A DNA stretch of 64,000 nucleotides from Gordonia soli NBRC 108243. Its GTDB lineage: Bacteria > Actinomycetota > Actinomycetes > Mycobacteriales > Mycobacteriaceae. Each line of letters starts with the position of its first letter. Position 1 is the stretch's first letter. Positions 11,322 to 19,350 of this stretch are shown here, in pieces. The notes under the pieces are model-generated. The model saw nothing but the letters and a program-made list of their open reading frames with translations. It made no database searches and was not told the origin of the DNA. Location of the stretch: assembly GCF_000334455.1 (NCBI RefSeq), contig NZ_BANX01000018.1, positions 1 through 64,000 of the forward strand, read 5' to 3'. Made by a program: the position numbers and the translations under genes.

Positions 11322-13288
11322 GAGCTCGCTCCCACCCGGTCGCCTGCGGTCGTGTTGTCGGAGTCGTCCAGCTCGACGAGCAGCGCGTCGAGGACGGTCA
11401 CGGCGTCGATGCCGACGCGCAGCGAGTCGTCGGGTGCGTCGTCGCCGTCGGGCCACTCGGCCGCCGGCCCCGCCAGCAGCACTCGGCCGACACCGGCGGA
11501 GCGGGCCGCGGTCAACGCGGCCGGGCCGTCTTCGGCGTACCTCTTCTTGGTGCCGCACAACACCGCGACGGGCGTCTGTGCCTCGGTGACAGCGGTGGCG
11601 ATCGCATCCGCGGCCAGAGGCCCCGGGTTGGTGGCGTCGATACCGCCGGCGGCGAGCAGGTTCGCGACGAAGGTGGTGCGGCCGTTGTGCTCGGCCACCG
11701 GTCCCAGCGGGATCAACAGCACGCTCGGGCGACGGCCGTCGCGCGCCAGTCGCGCGTCGGATCGGTCACGCAGTTCCTCGAATCGTCGTGCGACACGGGC
11801 GAGTCGGGGCGATCCGTCGGGGACGTCCGTCGTTCCCGCGGCACCGTCGGCCAGGGCTCGCTCGGCCAGGTTGGGGAACTCGTTGACCCCCGTGACGGCG
11901 ATGCGGCGATGTGCGACCTCGGCGTCCCGTCGAGCCAGTGACCCGGCGACCCGGTCGGCGATCCAACCGTCGGCGAGGGCCTGTCGGTACCCACCGCGAG
12001 CCTCGATGTCGGTGAAGACCGACCACGCGTTCGCGGCGACCTCTGCGGTGAGCGACTCCACGAACCAGGAGCCTCCGGCAGGGTCGATCACCTTGCCGAG
12101 GTTGGACTCCTCGAGGAGCAGCAGCTGGGTGTTGCGGGCGATGCGCCGGGAGAAGGAAGGCTTCGATGTCCGGTCGTCGACCGGCAACGCGGCGTCGTAA
12201 CCGAGCACGGTGACCTGGTCGGCGCCACCGACGCCCGCCCCGAAGGCGGCGATGGTGCTGCGCAGCATGTTCACCCACGGATCGCGCTGGGTGAACATGG
12301 AGAGGTCGGTGACCGCGTGGGTGAGTGCGCCGCCGGCCTCGGGGGCGCCCGCGACCTCGGCGACGCGCGCCCAGAGTGCCCGCAGCGCACGCAGTTTCGC
12401 GATCCCGGCGAACTGGTCGTCGTCGACCGAGACCGCGAAGGTGATCTGCCGCAGTGCGTCCGCGGGGGCGAGTCCGGCGGCGGTGAGATCGCGCAGGTGT
12501 GCGACGGCGGCAGCGACGACCAGTGCCAACTCGAGGCCGTGATCGGCTCCCGCGGTGGCGAAGTCGGTGCCGTCGACCCGGAACGTCCGGACGTCGGCGG
12601 GAACTTCGGCGGCAAGCGCGACGGCGTCTGCGGGGTCGACCGTCGGGCGCCTGGAGAACGCCGCGGTCAGCGGTGACAGGCCGAGCGACAGCGTCGTCGC
12701 CGGCGTCGGGTCGGCGGCGACCGGTGCCCCTGCTGCCGCCTCACGCAACGCCAGCAGTGCGCGGGCAGCGGCGACACCGTCGGCGCCCGCATCGAGCGTG
12801 ACGGGTACGAGGTCGAGGTAGACGCCGGCGAGTACGGCAGCGATGTCGTCGACTCCGACACCTGCGCCGACACGCAACCAGAGACCGCTCGCGCCGTTGG
12901 CGAACGCATCCAGGATGCCGGTGTTCACATCGGCGATCGGCGCGTCCAGGTCGTCGCCGAATCGCTCGGTGACACGCCAGCCGACGTTCACGTCGCGGAC
13001 CGGGTCGGCACCGCGCACGTACGGGAAGCCCCCCGGCAGGCCGACCTCGGGGAGCTCGTCGCGTCGGGTGTAGAGCGGACGCACCGTCAGGCCGTCGGCC
13101 GTGGTCGTCGACAACAGTTCCTCGGCCGACGCCGGCAACTCCTCGACAGTGCTCCGCCGCGCCTTGGCCAGCACAGCCGCAGCGGCATCTGACCAGGACC
13201 TATAGGCGTCGTCGAGCGCCTGGCCGTCCAGTGGACCGGATCGCTGAGAAGCGTCCTGATCGGTCGGCGGTTGGTGGTCTGTGGGCAT
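11318..13288 (-). CDS. mutA: methylmalonyl-CoA mutase small subunit
   Basis: The 656-residue non-catalytic partner of MutB in the heterodimeric enzyme. It shares the TIM-barrel architecture (for example [23 protein letters not shown], seen as [12 protein letters not shown]) and a C-terminal Rossmann-like domain. In that domain the DxHxxG cobalamin ligand motif is absent (GPVAEHNGR instead), as expected for the small subunit. The ATG at 13288 is the first gene start of the operon, and a 131-bp divergent region separates it from the TVP38 gene. Confidence 0.95.
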
Positions 13289-13406
13289 TGGGGCGTTCCA
13301 CCTCCGTGTTGCTCCCTGTCGAGCGCGTACCCGACCTTAGCCGATCGCTCGGTCGGGACCCGACCCGGACGCTCCGGCGCGACAACGGCACCCGCGAATC
13401 CGCCAG

Positions 13407-13412
13407 TAGAGT
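13407..13412 (+). promoter_or_regulatory. -10 hexamer TAGAGT for a leaderless transcript
   Basis: TAGAGT is followed by 7 nt and then the GTG at 13420, which supports this GTG over the one at 13411, since 13411 falls inside the hexamer. Confidence 0.55.
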
Positions 13413-13419
13413 GACGCAG

Positions 13420-14208
13420 GTGTCCGAACCCCCGTCCGTCGCGCCATCCGACCGGTCTGCGGCCACGGCGTCGGACACCGCTCCGCGTCGGCGTGTCGAC
13501 GCCCGTGTGGTGAAGCGCGCAGCTGTCGTCGCAGTCGTCCTCGCCGCAGTGGTGGCCGCGTCGTATCTGGTGCCACTCCCTTCGGTGGCGAGTGTCCGCT
13601 CCTGGGGTGAGGACCTCGGACCGTGGTTCGTCGTCCTGTTCTTCGTCGCCTATGCCGTGGTGACCATCGCGCCGATCCCGCGATCGACCTTCACGGTGAT
13701 GTCGGGTGTTCTGTTCGGTCCGCTGGTCGGCTTCGTCGGGGCGATGATCGCGTCGACGGTCGCCGCCATGGCCGCGTTCTGGTTGGTCCGGGGACTCGGG
13801 CGCAGACGCGTCCAACCGTTCCTGACGAAGCCGATCGTCCGTTCCATCGAATACCGGCTGAGTCGACGAGGCTGGCTGGCCGTGGGGTCGATCCGGTTGA
13901 TCGCCGCCTGCCCGTTCTCGGTGGCCAACTACTGCTCGGCGCTGTCGTCGGTGCGACCACTGCCCTACCTCGTCGCCAGCGTCCTCGGGATGGCCCCTGG
14001 CACAGCGGCCGTCGTCTTCATCGGCGATGCGTTAACCGGCCAGCGCAACCCGCTGCTCCTGGGACTCAGCGCGCTGTTCTTCTCGCTGGGCATCATCGGC
14101 CTGGTACTCGACGCCCGACTGCCCGTGCGCTCCCCCGACGCCGACCCGACCACCGGCGAGGACCCAGCAGCCATGCGCGACGACCAGTCGACCGCTTCCG
14201 CAGGGTGA
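13420..14208 (+). CDS. TVP38/TMEM64 (DedA-like) membrane protein
   Basis: A 262-residue integral membrane protein of the SNARE-associated/VTT superfamily, a group linked to lipid scrambling or transport across the bilayer. There are an N-terminal helix (about residues 30-50), the characteristic re-entrant segment with APIPRSTFTVMSGVLFGPLVGF followed by a GAMIASTVAAMAAFWLVR helix, the conserved Arg/Pro stretch RLIAACPFSVANY, and two C-terminal helices. It sits next to mutA, as Rv1491c does in M. tuberculosis (from memory). The exact substrate is unknown. Confidence 0.85.
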   Translation: MSEPPSVAPSDRSAATASDTAPRRRVDARVVKRAAVVAVVLAAVVAASYLVPLPSVASVRSWGEDLGPWFVVLFFVAYAVVTIAPIPRSTFTVMSGVLFGPLVGFVGAMIASTVAAMAAFWLVRGLGRRRVQPFLTKPIVRSIEYRLSRRGWLAVGSIRLIAACPFSVANYCSALSSVRPLPYLVASVLGMAPGTAAVVFIGDALTGQRNPLLLGLSALFFSLGIIGLVLDARLPVRSPDADPTTGEDPAAMRDDQSTASAG

Positions 14209-14235
14209 CGATCGCCAGGTTCGTCGAGGCATTAC

Positions 14236-14297
14236 CTTGATTCACCCATATCAAGTTTGATAGCTTGATTTGTGCAAGTTGCGTTTCCTGGCTTGAT
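14236..14297 (+). promoter_or_regulatory. array of CTTGAT/ATCAAG half-sites upstream of the SatD gene
   Basis: CTTGAT occurs at 14236-14241, 14264-14269 and 14292-14297, exactly 28 nt apart, with an inverted ATCAAG at 14250-14255 midway between the first two. This yields two overlapping 20-bp inverted repeats with 8-nt spacers. The region is AT-rich against the surrounding GC-rich sequence. The third copy overlaps a possible -35 (TTGATC, 14293-14298) with CACTAT 17 nt downstream as -10. The gene behind it encodes a helix-turn-helix protein, so autoregulation is plausible. Confidence 0.6.
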
Positions 14298-14343
14298 CGA
14301 CCATGGGAACGTAGCCACTATCAGGGATGTCAGGTGACTCGCC

Positions 14344-14922
14344 GTGTACGTGATGACGACCGACCAGCAACGCAGCCGTCGAGAACCGGATCGTGTTCCC
14401 GGTGCCATCGAGGCCCTGAGTGGGATCCACACGGTCCGAACGTTCGATCGCACGGCAGGAGACGAGTTCCAGGCGGTACTCGACGACGTCGACGACGTCA
14501 TCTCGGCGGTCGTGATCCTGGCCGAGCTGGGCGGGTGGAGCATCGGCATCGGCATCGGCGATGTCGAGCAGCCCCTCCCCGCCCAGACCCGGGCTGGTCG
14601 CGGGCAGGCGTTCGAGCGGGCGCGCGTCGCCGTGACCGACGCCAAGCGCGCGCCGTACCCGGTCTCCGTCGTCGGATCCGACGACGATGCCACGACCGCT
14701 GCCCGAACCGCGGTACGGCTGTTGTATCTCGTGGTGTCGGAGCGATCACCCGCTGGGCGAGCAGCGGTGGCCCAGATGCGTCGGGACGGAACACAGTCGG
14801 AGGCTGCTGCGAGACTGGGCATCACCCCGCAGGCGATGTCCCAACGCCTGCGCACCGCCAACTGGCATCTCGAGGAGGACACCCGCATGCTCGCCGCCGA
14901 CCTGTTGAGGAGCGCCGGATGA
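14344..14922 (+). CDS. SatD-family protein with C-terminal helix-turn-helix
   Basis: A 192-residue protein resembling the SatD family of stress- or acid-associated bacterial proteins. The N-terminal half (about residues 20-130) has GDEFQAVLDD and the ELGGWSIGIGIGD strand-turn typical of that family, loosely like a nucleotide-cyclase or GGDEF-type fold. The C-terminus (about 150-185) contains an HTH, SEAAARLGITPQAMSQRL, suggesting DNA binding. The GTG at 14344 is preferred because AGGTGA lies 6 nt upstream; an ATG at 14353 is the alternative. It overlaps the next gene (ATGA). The biochemical activity is not established. Confidence 0.7.
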   Translation: MYVMTTDQQRSRREPDRVPGAIEALSGIHTVRTFDRTAGDEFQAVLDDVDDVISAVVILAELGGWSIGIGIGDVEQPLPAQTRAGRGQAFERARVAVTDAKRAPYPVSVVGSDDDATTAARTAVRLLYLVVSERSPAGRAAVAQMRRDGTQSEAAARLGITPQAMSQRLRTANWHLEEDTRMLAADLLRSAG

Positions 14923-15569
14923 CCGCGACCGCACTGACCCTGCTCGCGGTGCTCGCCGTCGTCCCCGTGGTACTCGGCAGGTTCACCAGGACGGCACCGC
15001 CGTGGCGCACGATCGCTCTCGCAGCCGGGATGATCGTGGTGCTCGGTGTCGCGGCCGTTTTCGCACTGGGCACCGACCGCGTGACCGGTGTACCCGCGGT
15101 GATCACGTACTTCCTGGTCGCGCTCGTCGCGGTGACCGGAGGCACGGCGATGGTCCGCGGCGCACTCGTCACCGGCGGTATCCCTCCGTGGCGATCGCCA
15201 GGAGACGGTTCCGAGGACGTCGCAGGCGACGACGCTGAATCCGTCGGCGCCGACCGGGCACGGACACCGCCACCCGCAGGCACACCGCCGGCAGCGGATG
15301 CGGCCACGTCACCGGACGAGCGCCGGGATCCGTCGATCGCTCCACTACGCGGCGGCCGGGTGATCGGATATCTCGAGCGTCTCGTGGTGGTGGGGGCGCT
15401 CGCGACGCACTGGCCCGAGGCGATCGCCATCGCGATGGCCGTCAAAGGTCTGGGCCGCTACCCCGAACTCCGCGAACCGGGGGCGGCCGAGCAGTTCATC
15501 ATCGGCACATTCGCCTCGGTGATCTGGGCCGCCGCCGCGGCCGGGGTCGGTCAGATCCTGGTGCGCTGA
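14919..15569 (+). CDS. membrane protein coupled to the SatD-family gene
   Basis: A 216-residue protein with three N-terminal hydrophobic segments (about residues 1-20, 28-48 and 54-80), a Pro/Ala/Asp-rich soluble linker (about 88-140) and two C-terminal hydrophobic stretches around GYLERLVVVGALATHWPEAIAIAMAVKGLGRYPEL and IIGTFASVIWAAAAAGVG. The C-terminal module resembles the short membrane domain often paired with SatD proteins. The ATG at 14919 overlaps the SatD stop by 4 nt, so the two are translated together. No transport or enzymatic signature is visible. Confidence 0.7.
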   Translation: MTATALTLLAVLAVVPVVLGRFTRTAPPWRTIALAAGMIVVLGVAAVFALGTDRVTGVPAVITYFLVALVAVTGGTAMVRGALVTGGIPPWRSPGDGSEDVAGDDAESVGADRARTPPPAGTPPAADAATSPDERRDPSIAPLRGGRVIGYLERLVVVGALATHWPEAIAIAMAVKGLGRYPELREPGAAEQFIIGTFASVIWAAAAAGVGQILVR

Positions 15570-15602
15570 CACCCGCCCGACCGTCGAACTCAGCCCTCGG
15601 CG

Positions 15603-16811
15603 TCAGGATGCGCCGTCGTCGACACCGGGCGGCGTGGCCTCGGGTGGCGCCTGCCAGTCCAGCGAGCCCTGCGAGGCGGTCGGGACGCTTCCCATGGAAC
15701 GGCTGGTGAGTGCCGACGGATCCGCCACCGGGGTACGCGCGACCGCCTCGGCCTCCCGAACCGCCTGTGCCACCTTGGGATCGGATGCCAGCGAGAACCA
15801 GTCCTCGACATCGGAGTCGTCGACCTCGGCCACCGGCTCGTCCGGCGCCTCGTAGCGGAACACCCCGTCGTCGCCCTGCTCGCCGAACGACTTCGCGAAA
15901 CCCTGTAGCGCCGAGCCGAAGTCGGACGGGACGACCCACACCTTGCTCGCCTCGCCCTTGGCCATCTCCGGCAACTGCTGCAGGTACTGGTACGCGAGGA
16001 GTTCCGGCGTCGGCTTGCTGGACTTGATCGCGGCGAACGTCTTCTCGATCGCCTTCGCCTCGCCTTGCGCGCGCAGATACTGTGCGGCCCGATCACCTTG
16101 TGCACGCAGGATTCTCGATTGTCGGTCGGCCTCCGCACCCAGGATCGCGGCCTGCTTGGCACCCTCCGCGGCGAGGATCTGACTCTGCTTGTTTCCCTCG
16201 GCCGTCTTGATCGCCGACTCGCGCTGCCCCTCGGCGGAGAGGATGGTCGCGCGCTTCTCACGGTCGGCCTTCATCTGCTTCTCCATCGACTCCTGGATCG
16301 ATGGCGGCGGCATGATGCTCTTCAGCTCCACACGGGCGACGCGCAGTCCCCACCGTCCGGTCGCCTCGTCGAGGACACCGCGCAGCTGACCGTTGATGGA
16401 GTCCCGGGAGGTCAAGGTCTCCTCCAGCGTCATCCCACCGACCACGTTGCGCAACGTGGTGATGGTGAGTTGCTCGACGCCGGCGATGTAGTTGTCGATC
16501 TCGTACACCGCCGACCGCGGGTTGGTCACCTGGAAGTAGACGACGGTGTCGATCGACAGGGTGAGGTTGTCTTCGGTGATCACCGGCTGCGGCTCGAAGG
16601 AGACGACACGTTCACGGATGTCGACGCGGGCACGGATGCGGTCGATGAACGGCAGCAACAGCGTCAACTGACCGGACACGGTCCGGGTGTATCGCCCGAG
16701 TCGTTCGATCACCGCGGCCTCGGCCTGCGGGATCAGCGCCACCGATTTGACCAGCACGGTCACCGCCAGCACCACGAGCAGCACCAGGACGACGAGACCG
16801 AAGATCTCCAT
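15603..16811 (-). CDS. SPFH/band 7 (stomatin-like) membrane-anchored protein
   Basis: A 402-residue protein with one N-terminal membrane helix (about residues 4-24) followed by an SPFH/prohibitin domain (VIERLGRYTRTVSGQL, VDIRERVVSFEPQPVITEDN, then LTITTLRNVVGGMTLEETL). A long Ala/Glu/Lys coiled coil (about 175-260) with AEGQRESAIKTAEGNK-type repeats and a low-complexity acidic/Pro tail come next. SPFH proteins scaffold membrane microdomains and protease complexes. The ATG at 16811 has GGAGAGG upstream; a GTG at 16820 overlapping the NfeD stop (GTGA) is possible. It pairs with NfeD as in Rv1487-Rv1488. Confidence 0.9.
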   Translation of the reverse strand: MEIFGLVVLVLLVVLAVTVLVKSVALIPQAEAAVIERLGRYTRTVSGQLTLLLPFIDRIRARVDIRERVVSFEPQPVITEDNLTLSIDTVVYFQVTNPRSAVYEIDNYIAGVEQLTITTLRNVVGGMTLEETLTSRDSINGQLRGVLDEATGRWGLRVARVELKSIMPPPSIQESMEKQMKADREKRATILSAEGQRESAIKTAEGNKQSQILAAEGAKQAAILGAEADRQSRILRAQGDRAAQYLRAQGEAKAIEKTFAAIKSSKPTPELLAYQYLQQLPEMAKGEASKVWVVPSDFGSALQGFAKSFGEQGDDGVFRYEAPDEPVAEVDDSDVEDWFSLASDPKVAQAVREAEAVARTPVADPSALTSRSMGSVPTASQGSLDWQAPPEATPPGVDDGAS

Positions 16812-16816
16812 CTGAT

Positions 16817-17245
16817 TCACCCTCTCCACACGATGGCGGTCGCGCCGTCGATCTGTACGACCGTCACCTCGATTCCCGGTTCGATGACCTCGCCCGGGTT
16901 CATGGACCGCGCCGACCACACGTCACCGTCGATCTTGACGCGTCCGTCGCGCTCGTCGACCTGCTCGGTCACGACCGCGTGCCGGCCCTCCAGGGCCTCG
17001 GTGTTGGTCAACACTCGAGGCCGACTCAGCATGTGACGCCGGGCAATCGGCCGGACCGCGGTCAGCAAAAGCACCGACACCACCGCGAACACCACGCCGT
17101 CGACCCAGACCGGTGGATCGAAGACATAGTCGACGCCCGCCGTGGTCAACGCACCGCCGGCCAACATGAGCAGGAAGAGTTCGCCGCCGAACATCTCGGC
17201 GACCACCAACACGATCGCGGCTACCAGCCAGAGCAGTGCGCTCAT
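16817..17245 (-). CDS. NfeD-family membrane protein
   Basis: A 142-residue protein with two or three membrane segments in the first 65 residues (ALLWLVAAIVLVVAEMFGGELFLLMLAGG and VDGVVFAVVSVLLLTAV) and a C-terminal OB-fold domain (about 80-142; EGRHAVVTEQVDERDGRVKIDGDVW and GIEVTVVQIDGATAIV). It is the short NfeD type that partners SPFH proteins. The gene runs into the SPFH gene with either a GTGA overlap or a 5-nt gap, so the two form one unit. Confidence 0.92.
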   Translation of the reverse strand: MSALLWLVAAIVLVVAEMFGGELFLLMLAGGALTTAGVDYVFDPPVWVDGVVFAVVSVLLLTAVRPIARRHMLSRPRVLTNTEALEGRHAVVTEQVDERDGRVKIDGDVWSARSMNPGEVIEPGIEVTVVQIDGATAIVWRG

Positions 17246-17263
17246 GTCACCAGTCTGCCAGAT

Positions 17264-17279
17264 GTCCGATTAGTCGGAC
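17264..17279 (-). promoter_or_regulatory. inverted repeat in the nfeD upstream region
   Basis: GTCCGA (17264-17269) and TCGGAC (17274-17279) form a perfect 6-bp inverted repeat with a 4-nt centre, 18 nt before the nfeD start. On the minus strand TAATCG inside it could act as a -10, so the repeat may be an operator. This is inference from position only. Confidence 0.35.
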
Positions 17280-17319
17280 TGATTCATCGGCACGCTCAGC
17301 ACCGATCACACACGCGGCA

Positions 17320-17343
17320 CCCGGGACCCGAACGGGCCCCGGG
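17320..17343 (-). terminator. GC-rich hairpin downstream of the DUF3097 gene
   Basis: CCCGGGACCCG (17320-17330) and CGGGCCCCGGG (17333-17343) pair with one mismatch. The hairpin lies 30 nt past the stop of the minus-strand gene and before nfeD. No T-tract. Confidence 0.45.
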
Positions 17344-17373
17344 CGGCACGCCGCGTCCGGATCCGGTCGCGGC

Positions 17374-18201
17374 TCAGGAGTCCTCGGGAGCGGCGGTCAC
17401 GAAGTCGATCAGCTCCTCGACAGATCGCAGCAGATCCACTTCGAGGTCACGGAAGTCCGACACGGCTCCGAGAACGCGACGCCAGCCGTCCTGCGGTGTG
17501 CCCCAACCCAATGCGTTGCACACACCGGTCTTCCAGTCGATCCCGCGCGGGATGACCGGCCACTCCCGGATGCGCACCGACGCAGGCTTCACCGCCTGCC
17601 ACACATCGATGTAGGGGTGACCGCACACGAGGACGTGGCCGGGTAGCGACGTCGTCAGGCGCGCCTCCTTCGAGCCGGCGACGAGATGGTCGACGAGGAT
17701 GCCCGCCCGACGATTCGGCGCGGGTCCGAATTCGGCCAACGCCTCCTCGAGGTTGTCGAGTCCGTCGAGGCTCTCGACGACCACACCCTCGTCACGCAGA
17801 TCGGCTCCCCACACCCGTTCCATCAAGGTGGCGTCGTGCACGCCTTCCACGAACAGGCGACTGGCCCGCGCGGTCCGGGCACGTCGGGTCGGCGCGACCC
17901 GCGACCCGGACGCCGTGGTGGTCACCGGGGCGGGCCGACGGACGCGGGGCTTCACCAGGGTGACCGGACGTCCGTCGATGAGGAATGCCGCAGGCCGAAG
18001 GGCGAACAACCGTGTCGCGCCGCGACGGTCCTCGAGACGGACGAACTCACCGTCGTAGGTCCGCTCGAGACCCACCACGGCACCGCAGAAGCCCGATGCC
18101 GCGTCCTCGACCACCAGGTCGCGCTCAGCGGCCATCTCGGGCACCCGTGGACGGGCACGGCGAGGGCTGCTCAGCACATCCTTGCCATACCGGTCAGCCA
18201 T
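17374..18201 (-). CDS. DUF3097 family protein
   Basis: A 275-residue soluble protein found in actinobacteria (Rv1486c type, from memory). The N-terminal part is a small beta-rich domain (GLERTYDGEFVRLEDRRG). The central part has FVEGVHDATLMERVWGADLRDEGVVVESLDGLDNL and LVDHLVAGSKE, which resemble the Glu and DxD motifs of a TOPRIM-like fold as in primases and nucleases. The C-terminus has VCGHPYIDVWQAVKP. A nucleic-acid role is inference from the TOPRIM-like pattern. The ATG at 18201 starts the only long frame here and is divergent from the next gene. Confidence 0.85.
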   Translation of the reverse strand: MADRYGKDVLSSPRRARPRVPEMAAERDLVVEDAASGFCGAVVGLERTYDGEFVRLEDRRGATRLFALRPAAFLIDGRPVTLVKPRVRRPAPVTTTASGSRVAPTRRARTARASRLFVEGVHDATLMERVWGADLRDEGVVVESLDGLDNLEEALAEFGPAPNRRAGILVDHLVAGSKEARLTTSLPGHVLVCGHPYIDVWQAVKPASVRIREWPVIPRGIDWKTGVCNALGWGTPQDGWRRVLGAVSDFRDLEVDLLRSVEELIDFVTAAPEDS

Positions 18202-18307
18202 GGTGGGCCAGTCCTGAATCGCTCACGCGGGACACGATATTGGTCGGACCGAGCGCGGCTTCACCCGACACGCCAGCGGACCGGCCGATCGGTATCGTAT
18301 GGGGATC

Positions 18308-19099
18308 ATGACCAGTTCTGATCTCGTCGTCTCGGGCCCCTCGGCGTGGCCGGCCTGTGCCCTGGGCGCATGGGCAGCCGCATGGGTGTCGGGCCGCTGC
18401 TCACCCGACGACGTGGTGGACACGTTGAGCGGGTTCGCCGTCCGACACGAGGTGGTCGGCCCCGCCGAGGACGACTCCGGTGACGGACCGCTCGCGGTGC
18501 TGGCGATGGTCCGCGGCCGCCGCGACCTCCGGATCCATCTGCCGGTGAGCGGGAATCCGGACGGATTGCCGCCCGGTCCCGCGACCGAGGCCGCATTGCT
18601 CGCCGGTCAGATACTGGTCATCGGCGGGGACTCACCGACCCCGGTCGGGGTGATCCCACTGATCACCGACGACGTGTGCCGATGGTCGGTGCATCGATAC
18701 GCTGCCCCGATCACCACCCCGTCGGGAGGCGGGCTCGGACAGGTGGATCACGATCTGCGCACGGCCATCCGGGAGAGTGCCGAGATGCTCGGCGAACTCG
18801 GCCGCGGGTCCGCCACGGCCCGTCGGGCCACCGACCTCCGTCTGGCGGTTCAGCGACTGGTCCTGCGACTGCTCGTCGACCTTCCCCCACACGACGTCAC
18901 CCGAGCGGATCGCATCCTCGAGAGCACGGCGCAGATCGAGGCCATCGTCGCGCTGGCGCTCGACGAGGGTGCGACCTTCGGCGCCACCGCGCGCACCGTC
19001 GACGCCGGCGACACACACCTGCGCGGACTCGTCAGGTCGGCGCGATCCGCGCGCGCGGCCGCGGTCAATGCGGTCATCGCGGAGCTGACCGCAGACTGA
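18308..19099 (+). CDS. conserved actinobacterial protein of unknown function
   Basis: A 263-residue protein I do not recognise with confidence. There is no signal peptide, membrane helix or cofactor motif. The first 150 residues mix beta-strands with Gly/Pro-rich turns (LLAGQILVIGGDSPTPVGVIPLI), and the last 110 are mainly helical with many Ala, Arg and Glu. It lies divergently from the DUF3097 gene across 106 bp. The ATG at 18308 was chosen over the ATG at 18299 because TCGTAT ends 7 nt before it, fitting a leaderless start; this choice is uncertain. Confidence 0.65.
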   Translation: MTSSDLVVSGPSAWPACALGAWAAAWVSGRCSPDDVVDTLSGFAVRHEVVGPAEDDSGDGPLAVLAMVRGRRDLRIHLPVSGNPDGLPPGPATEAALLAGQILVIGGDSPTPVGVIPLITDDVCRWSVHRYAAPITTPSGGGLGQVDHDLRTAIRESAEMLGELGRGSATARRATDLRLAVQRLVLRLLVDLPPHDVTRADRILESTAQIEAIVALALDEGATFGATARTVDAGDTHLRGLVRSARSARAAAVNAVIAELTAD

Positions 19100-19350
19100 C
19101 CGGTCCAAGCGCGGCTGAGGCGGTGTTCGCTGCCTCCGACTGTCGGGTGCCCGTTCGCCGAGTCGCCGGCTGTCGGCTTCTTGCGTGTCGGCTTCTCGTG
19201 GGGATTTCAGATTGTTGACACCTGAGCGCGTCGCGCTGCGCACATACCCGACTGAGCCTCGCTCACGTGCCAGAAATCCGCGGACGAAACCGAACGCCAC
19301 CGGATGGAACCACACCGAACCGACCGAACGACCCACACCGAACCGTCGAC
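19100..19350. other. gap between convergent genes, no gene seen
   Basis: This 251-bp region separates the unknown gene and hemH. It contains loosely repeated CACACCGAACC/GACCGAACG words (about 19308-19345) but no open frame with coding character, and no clear hairpin terminator was found. Confidence 0.5.

Noticed and set aside
11322-11558. N-terminal extension of mutB upstream of 11321
   Set aside because: The extra stretch is Arg-rich antisense-like sequence that lies wholly inside mutA; the ATG at 11321 overlaps the mutA stop by 4 nt and gives the normal family start.
12000-13288. MutA as a second cobalamin-binding mutase
   Set aside because: The DxHxxG cobalamin motif is absent from its C-terminal domain, as in known small subunits.
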